The notes below the pieces were generated by a model that did not search any database, was not told the origin of the DNA, and saw only the letters and a program-made list of their open reading frames with translations. From positions 1,880,001-1,944,000 of the forward strand of contig JANJXV010000131.1 in NCBI GenBank assembly GCA_024803745.1: DNA of 64,000 nucleotides. Direction: 5' to 3'. This DNA is from Megascapheus bottae (lineage: Eukaryota; Chordata; Mammalia; Rodentia; Geomyidae). How positions within the stretch are numbered: position 1 is the stretch's first letter; each line of letters opens with the position of its first letter. Below, piece by piece: positions 58,135 to 64,000 of the stretch. The position numbers were made by a program, and so were the translations under genes.

Positions 58135-59010
58135 AAGGATTAGGTTTAGGGTTAGAGTTAGGTTTAGGGTTAGGGTTAGTGTTAGGGTTAGGGTAAGGAT
58201 AAGGGTTAGGGTTAAGGTTAGGGTTAGGGTGAGGGTAAGAGTAAGGATTAGGTTTAGGTTTAGGGTTAGGGTTAGGCTAAGGGTAACGGTTAGGATTAGG
58301 GTTAGGGTTAGTTTTAGGGTTAGGTTTAGGGTTAGGGTTAGGGTAAGGGTAAGGGTTAGGGTTAAGTTTATGGTTAGGCTTAGGTTTAGGGTTAGGGTTA
58401 GGGTTAGGGTAAGGGTAAGGTTTAGAGTTAGGATTAGGTTTAGGGATAGGGTAAGGGTTAGGGTTAGGGTTAGGGTTAGGTTTAGGGTTAGGGTTAGGGT
58501 AAGGGTAAGGGTTAGGGTTAGGGTTAGGGTTAATGTTAGGTTTAGTGTTAGGGTAAGGCTAAGGGTTAGGGTTAGGGTTAGGGTAACGGTTAGGGTAAGG
58601 GTTAGGGTTAGGGTTAGGGTTAGGTTTAGGGTTATGGTAAGGGTTAGGGTTAGGGTTAGCGTTAGTGTTATGGTTAGGGTTAGTGTTAGGGTTAGGTTTA
58701 GGGTTAGGGTTAGGGTTAGGGTTAGAGTTAGGGTAAGGGTAAGTGTTAGGGGTAGGGTTAGGGTTAAGGTAAGGGTAAGGTGTAGGGTTAGGGTTAGAGT
58801 TAGGGTAAGTGTTAGGGTAAGGGTTAGGTTTAGGGTTAGGTTTAGGGTTGGGGTTAAGGTTACGGTTAGGGTTAGGTTTAGGGTTAGTTTTAAGGTTAGG
58901 GGTTAGGTTTAGGGTTAGGGTTAGGTTTAGGGTTAGAGTAAGGGTTAGGGTTAGGGTAAGGGTTAGGGTTAGGGTTAGGGTTAGGGTAAGGGTAAGGGTT
59001 AGGGACAGTG
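58021..59010 (+). repeat. Return of the first block family
   Basis: From GCTTAGGGGTTACGG near 58,089 the order matches 12,010-13,260: a GGATTAGGTTTAGGG series, AGGCTAAGGG near 58,274, TTGGGGTTAAGGTTACGG at 58,848 with TTAGTTTTAAGGTTAGGGG about 50 bp later, and a GGGACAG landmark near 58,992. The copy is diverged from 12,010-13,260 by many single changes. Confidence 0.75.
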
Positions 59011-61440
59011 TAGATTAGGGTAAGGGTTAAGGTTAGGGTTAGGGTTACGGTAAGGATATGTGTTAGGGTTATGATTAGGGTTAGGGTTAGAGTTAGGGTA
59101 AGGGTAAGTGTTAGGGTTAGGGTTACGGTTAAGGTAAGTGTAAGGGTTAGGGTTAGGGTTAGGGATAGGTTAGGTTTAGGGTAAGGGTTAGGGTTAGGTT
59201 ATGGTAAGGATATGTGTTAGGGTTAGGGTTAGGGTTAGGGTTACAGTGAGGGTAAGGGTATGTGTTAGGGTTAGGGTTAGTGTAAGGGTAAGGATTAGAT
59301 TTAGGGTTAGAGTTAGGTTTAGGGTTAGGGTTAGTGTTCGGGTTAGGGCAAGGATAAGGGTTAGGGTTAAGTTTAGGGTTAAATTTAGGGTTTGGGTTAG
59401 GCTTAAGGTTAGGGTTAGGGTGACGGTAAGAGTAAGGGTTAGAGTTAGGGGTAGGGTTAGGTTTAGGCTAAGGGTAAGGTTTAGGGTTAGGGTTAGGGTT
59501 AGGTTTAGGGTTAGGGTTAGGGTTAGGGTTAGGGTAAGGGTAAGGGTTAGGGTTAAGTTTAGGGTTAAGGTTAGGTTTAGGGTTATGGTTAGGGTAAGGG
59601 TAAGGGTTAGGTTTAGGTGTAGGATTAGGGTTAAGGTTGAGGTTAGGGTTAGGGTTAGGTTTAGGTTAAGAGTTAGGGTTATTGTAAGGGTTAGGGTTAG
59701 GGTTAGGGTTAGGGTAAGGATAATGGTAAGGGTTAGGGTTAGGGTTACGTTAAGGTTGAGGTTAGGGTTAGGGTTAGAGTAAGGCTTAGGATTAGTGTTA
59801 GGGTAAGTGTTAGGGTTAGGGTTATGGTTAGAGTTAGAGTTAGGGTTAGGGTTAGGTTAAGGGTAAGGGTTAGGGTTAGGATTAGGGTAAGGGTAATGCT
59901 TAGGGTTAGGGTTAGGGTTACTGTTAGGTTTAGGGTTAGGGTTAGGGTTAGGGTAAGGGTAAAGGTTAGGCTTAGGGTTAGGGTTCGGGTTACGGTTAGG
60001 GTTAGGGTTAAGGTAAGGATATGTGTTAGGGTTAGGTTTAGGGTTAGGGTTAGGGTTATGGTAAGGATATGTGTTAGGGTTAGGGTTAGCGTTAGGGTTA
60101 CAGTGTGGTTAAGGGTATGTGTTGGGGTTAGGGTTAGGGTTAAGGTAAGGGTAAGGGTTAGGGTCAGGGTTAGGGTTGGGGTTAGGTTTAGGGTAAGGTT
60201 AAGGGTTAGGGTTAGGGTAAGGGTAAGGTTTAGGGTTAGGGTTAGCGTTAGGGTTAGGGCAAGGGTAAGGGTTAGGGTTAGGGTTAGGGTTAAGGTTAGG
60301 TTTAGAGTTAGGGTAAGGGTACAGGTTAGGGTTAGGGTGAGAGTTAGGGTTAGGATAAGGGTAAGGGTTAGCGTTAGGGTTAGGGTTAGCCTTAGGGGTT
60401 ACAGTTAGACTTAGGGTTAGGGTTAGGGTAAGGGTAAGGGTTAGGTTTAGGGTTAGAGTTAGGTTGAGGGTTAGGGTTAGTGTTAGGGTTACGGTAGAGA
60501 TAAGGGTTAGGATTAAGGTTAGGTTTAGGGGTAGGGTTCGGATTAGGGTATGGTTAGGGTTAGGGTGAGGGTAAGGGTAAGGTTTAGGGTTAGGATTAGG
60601 CTAAGGTTAAGGGTTAGCGTTAGGGTTAGGGTGAGGTTTAGGGTTAGGTTTAGGGTTAGGGTTAGGGTAAGGGTAAGGGTTAGGGTTAGAATTAGTGTTA
60701 GGGATAGGGTAAGGGTTAGGGTAGGGTTAGGGTTAGGGTTAGGTTTAGGGTTAGGGTTAGGGTTAGGGTAAGGGTAAGGGTTAGAGTTAGGATTAGCGTT
60801 AGTTATAGGGTAAGGGTTAGGGTTAGGGTTAGGGATAGGGTTAGGTTTAGGTTTAGGGTTAGGGTAGGGATAAGGGTTAGGTTTACGGTTTGGGTTAGGT
60901 TTAGGGTTGGGGTTAAGGTTAGATTTAGTGTTAGGGTAAGGGTAAGGGTTAGGGTTAGTGTTAGTTTTAATGTTAGGTTTAGTGTTAGGGTAAGGGTAGG
61001 GGTTAGGGTTAGGGTAAGGATTAGGGCAAGTGTTCGGGTTAGGGTTAGGGTTAGGGTTAGGTTTAGCGTTAGGGTTAGGGTTAGTGTTAGTGTTAGGGTT
61101 AGGGTTAGTGTTAGGGTTAAGTTTAGGGTTAGGGTTCGCGTAAGGGTTAGGTTAAGTATATGTGTTAGGGTTAGGGTTAGGGTTAGGGTTAGGGTTAAGG
61201 TAAGGGTAAGGGTTAGGGTTAGGGTTAGGGATAGGATTAAGTTTAGAGGAAGGGTTAGGGTTAGGGTTAGGGTAAGGGTAAGTTTTAGGGTTAGGGTTTG
61301 GGTTAGGGTTAAGGTAAGGGTAAGGGTTAGGGTTAGGGTTAAGGTTAGGTTTAGGGTTAAGGTAAGCGTAAGGGTTAGCGTTAGGGTTAGGGTTAGGCTT
61401 AGGGGTTACGGTTAGGGTTAGGGTTAGGGTTAGTTTAAGG
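59011..61440 (+). repeat. Long relative of 7.15-9.9 kb
   Basis: The order of landmarks from 7,150 reappears here at an offset of about 51,860-51,890 bp: GTAAGGATAT at 7191 and 59,050, and GCCTTAGGGG at 8501 and 60,389. TTGAGGGTTAGGG near 60,465, GGATTAGCGTTAG near 60,791 and GCAAGTGTTCGGG near 61,026 then follow the order of 747-1260 and of one 306 bp unit. The 306 bp unit is present once, without the fourfold expansion seen at 9.5 kb. GCTTAGGGGTTACGG near 61,398 ends the block. Confidence 0.78.
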
Positions 61441-61880
61441 GTAATGATTAGGATTAGGGTTAGAGTTAGGTTTAGGGTTAAGGTTAGTGTTAGTGTAAGG
61501 ATAAGGGTTAGGGTTAAGGTTAGGGTTAGGGTTAGGGTTCGGGTTAAGGTTAGGGTGAGGGTAAGAGTAAGGGTTAGGGTTGTGTTTAGGGTTTGGGTTA
61601 GGGTTAGGGTAAGGGTTAGGGTTAGGGTTAAGGTTATTGTTAGGGTTAGGTTTAAGGTTAGGGTTAGGGTTAGAGTTAGGATTAGGGTTAGGGTTAGGGT
61701 AAGGGTTAGGGTTAGGGTTAGGTTTAGGGTTAAGGTTAGGGTAAGGGTAAGGGTTTGGGTTACGGTTAGGGTTAGGTTTAGGGTTGGGGTTAAGGTTAGA
61801 TTTATGGTTAGGGTAAGTGTAAGGTTTAGGGTTAGGTTTAAGGATTAGGGTTAGCGTTAGGATAAGGGTAAGGGTTAGGG
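61441..61880 (+). repeat. Relative of the 12 kb block
   Basis: The order resembles 12,060-12,500, with TTAATGATTAGG-type start near 61,443, GGTTGTGTTTAGGG near 61,579 and TTGGGGTTAAGGTTAGATT near 61,789. Nothing other than degenerate repeat is seen. Confidence 0.65.
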
Positions 61881-62980
61881 TTAGGGTTAGGGTTAGGTTT
61901 AGGGTTATGGTTAGGGTAAGGGTTAGGGATAGAGTTAGGTTTAGGGTAAGGGTAATGTTTAGGGTTAGGGTTAGGGTTAGGGTAAGGGTATGGGTTAGGG
62001 TTAGGGTTAGGGTTAATGTTAGGTTTAGTGTAAGGGTAAGGGTAAGGGTTAGGTTTAGGGTAAGGGTTAGGGTAAGGGTTAGGGTTAGGGTTAGGGTTAT
62101 GGATAGGGTTAAGTTAGGGTTAGGGTTAGCGTTAGTATTAGGGTTAGGATAGTGTTAGGGTTAGGTTTAGGGTTAGAGTTAAGTTTAGTGTTAGGGTTCG
62201 GGTAAGGGTAAAGGTTAGGGTTAGGGTTAGGGTTAGGGTTACGGTTAGTGTTAGGGTTAGGGTAAGGATATGTGTTAGGTTTAGGGTTAGGGTTAGGGTT
62301 AGATTTAGGGTAAGGGTAAGTGTTCGGGTTAGGGTTAGGGTTAAGGTAAGGGTAAGGTTTAGGGTTAGGGTTAGGGATAGGGTTAAGTTTATGGTAAGGG
62401 TTAGGGTTAGGGTTAGGGTAAGTGTAAGGTTTAGGGTAAGGGTTAGGTTTAGGGATAGGGTAAGGGTAAGGGTTAGGGTTAGGGTTAGGGTTAAGGTTAG
62501 GTTTAGGGTTAGGATAAGGGTAAGTGTTAGGGTTAGGGTTAGGGTTAGGTTTAGGGTTAGGGTTAGGGTAAGGGTAAGGGTAAGGTTTAGGGTTATGGTT
62601 AGGGTTAGGGTTAGGGATAGAGTTAGGTTTAGGGTAAGGGTAATGTTTAGGGTTAGGGTTAGGGTTAGGGTAAGGGTAAGGGTTAGGGTTAGGGTTAGGG
62701 TTAATGTTAGGTTTAGTGTTAGGGTAAGGGTAAGGGTTAGGTTTAGGGTAAGGGTTAGGGTAAGGGTTAGGGTTAGGGTTAGGGTTAGGAATAGGGTTAA
62801 GTTAGGGTTAGGGTTAGCGTTAGTGTTAGGGTTAGGGTTAGTGTTAGGGTTAGGTTTAGGGTTAGAGTTAAGTTTAGTGTTACGGTTCGGGTAAGGGTGA
62901 AGGTTAGGGTTGGGGTTAGAGTTAGGGTACGGTTAGTGTTAGGGTTAGGGTAAGGATATGAGTTAGGTTTAGGGTTAGGG
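61881..62980 (+). repeat. 0.69 kb tandem pair
   Basis: AGAGTTAGGTTTAGGG occurs at 61,931 and 62,619, an offset of 688 bp, followed in both by GGTAATGTTTAGGG, a TTAATGTTAGGTTTAGTG, GGTTAAGTTAGGG and GTTCGGGTAAGGG near 62,196 and 62,885. Copy 2 ends near 62,980. Differences include TATGGATAGGG near 62,098 against TAGGAATAGGG near 62,786. The 688 bp period is not a multiple of six, so the hexamer phase shifts inside the unit. Confidence 0.83.
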
Positions 62981-64000
62981 TTAGGGTTAGAGTTAGGGTT
63001 AGGTTTAGAGTTAGGGTTAGGGTTAGGGTAAGGGTAAGGGTAAGGGTTAGGGTTAGGATTAGGGTAAGGGTAAGGGTTAGGGTTAGGGTTAGGGTTATTG
63101 TTATGGTTAGGGTTGGGGTTAGGGTTAGAATAAGGGTATAGGTTAGGGTTAGGGTAAGGGTTAGGGTTACGGTTAGGGTTACGGTTAGGGTAAGGGTATG
63201 TGTTAGGGTTAGGGTTAGGGTTAAGGTTAGTGTTAGGGTATGTGTTAGGGTTAGATTGAGGGTAAGGGTATGTGTTAGGGTTAGGGTTAGGGTTAAGGTA
63301 AGGGTTAGGGTTAGGGTTAGGTTTAGGGTTAGGATTAGGGTTAGGTTTAGTGTAAGGGTAAGGATTAGGGTTAAGTTTAGGGTTAGGGTTAGGTTTAGGG
63401 TTAGGGTTAGGGTAAGGGTAAGGGTAAGGGTTAGGTTTAGGGTTTGGGTTAGGGTTAAGGTTGAGGTTAGGGTTAGGGTTAGATTTAGGTTAAGAGTTAG
63501 GGTTAGGGTAAGGGTTAGGGTTAGGGTTAGGGTTAGGGTAATGGTAAGGGTTAGGGTTAGGGTTAGGTTATGGTTGAGGTTAGGGTTAGGGTTAGAGTAA
63601 GGGTTAGGATTAGGGTTAGGTTAAGTGTTAGGGTTAGAGTTAGGGATAGGGTTAGAGTTACGGTTAGGGTTAGCCTTAGGGTTTACGGTTAGGGTTAGGG
63701 TTAGGTTTAGGGTTAGTGTTAGGGTTAGCGTAAGGATAAGGATTAGGATTAAGTTTAGGGTTAGTGGTAGGGTTCGGATTAGGGTTAAGTTTAGGGTTAG
63801 GGTGAGGGTAAGGGTAAAGTTTAAGGTTAGGGTTAGGCTAAGGGTAAGGGTTAGGGTTAGGGTTAGGGTTAGGCTTAGGGTTAAGGATTAGGGTTTAGTT
63901 TAGGGTTAGGGTTAGGTTTAGGGTTAGGGTTAGGGTAAGGGTAAGGGTTAGGTTTAGGGTTTGGGTTAGGGTTAAGGTTGAGGTTAGGGTTAGGGTTAGA
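62981..64000 (+). repeat. Right-edge block related to 13.3 kb and 59.2 kb
   Basis: The block carries GTATGTGTTAGG near 63,188, 63,238 and 63,268, a TTAAGGTTGAGG near 63,457, TTAAGAGTTAGGG near 63,490, GCCTTAGGGTTTACGG near 63,672 and TTCGGATTAGGG near 63,775. These follow the order of 7,790-8,650 and 13,610-14,560 with more private changes. The window ends within the repeat at another TTAAGGTTGAGG, so the array continues to the right. Confidence 0.72.

Larger units (their letters stand above)
1..64000 (+). repeat. Degenerate (TTAGGG)n telomere-type array, whole window
   Basis: The entire window is built from hexamers of the TTAGGG type, with the G-rich strand on + throughout. The commonest variants are TAAGGG, often as two in a row, and units in which one G is replaced by T or A. 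C is rare and appears as isolated substitutions in forms such as GCGTTA, TACGG and TTCGGG. I found no stretch of ordinary unique sequence and no CCCTAA on the + strand. The longest perfect runs I noticed are about seven units, for example near 40,191-40,235 and 45,187-45,228. Terminal telomeres added by telomerase are far more homogeneous, so this is best read as an old interstitial or subtelomeric block that has expanded by duplication. The array runs off both ends of the window. Confidence 0.97.

Noticed and set aside
1..64000. Active terminal telomere
   Set aside because: The perfect TTAGGG runs I noticed are only about seven units, variant order is shared in kilobase blocks, and there is no gradient toward a pure end in the window.
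1..64000. Sequencing noise on a pure telomere
   Set aside because: Rare variants recur in identical order in blocks kilobases apart, for example the 5,090 bp pair. Random read error would not do this.
1..64000. Telomere repeat arrays of an integrated herpesvirus
   Set aside because: Such viral arrays are short and flanked by viral genes. Here there are 64 kb of repeat and no viral sequence at all.
1..64000. Telomerase RNA template or other RNA gene
   Set aside because: The template would be a short CUAAC-type segment in a unique structured RNA. No unique flanking sequence exists here.
1..64000. Prokaryotic promoters, ribosome sites and terminators
   Set aside because: AGG-rich stretches resemble ribosome sites by chance in every hexamer, and the context is a eukaryotic repeat.

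Overview
This window is one continuous block of degenerate telomere-type repeat. From base 1 to base 64,000 almost every hexamer is TTAGGG or a form of it one or two substitutions away, chiefly TAAGGG and TTTAGG phase forms, with scattered G-to-T, G-to-A and rare C substitutions. The G-rich strand is the + strand everywhere I looked and I found no CCCTAA on +. I see no unique sequence, transposon, RNA gene, satellite of another family or credible protein gene. Both window edges lie inside the array, so its true size is larger than 64 kb.

TTAGGG is the telomere unit of vertebrates, many other animals, many fungi and some protists, so the sequence says eukaryote and fits an animal best, but the species cannot be read from it. 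The longest pure TTAGGG runs I noticed are about seven units, so this is not freshly made telomerase product. It looks like a large interstitial or subtelomeric telomeric block, of the kind described in heterochromatin of some vertebrates (for example the long internal telomeric blocks of Chinese hamster chromosomes). That comparison is inference.

The interesting content is a higher-order structure written in the substitutions. Blocks of 0.3 to 5.1 kb recur with the same unusual hexamers in the same order. Region by region: 1-3.6 kb, a 1.85 kb tandem pair; 3.5-7.15 kb, a second, unrelated 1.85 kb tandem pair with a 53 bp deletion in copy 2; 7.15-9.5 kb, a 0.7 kb pair; 9.56-10.78 kb, four copies of a 306 bp unit; 11.4-17.1 kb, a 3.1-3.26 kb pair; 17.1-27.3 kb, a nearly perfect 5,090 bp tandem pair with smaller pairs nested inside; 27.3-28.6 kb, a partial third copy; 28.7-45.9 kb, six units that begin with the same landmark, including a two-unit 5.02 kb higher-order repeat; 45.2-51.1 kb, a 2.94 kb pair; 50.7-53.4 kb, a 1.53 kb pair; 53.4-58 kb, a mosaic of these; 58-64 kb, a return of the block types of the first 28 kb.

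The long reading frames that can be drawn across the window are a property of the hexamer: GTT-AGG reads Val-Arg and TTA-GGG reads Leu-Gly without stops, while the third frame meets TAG each unit. They are not annotated as genes. All copy boundaries and difference counts here were found by eye and are approximate to about 10-50 bp.
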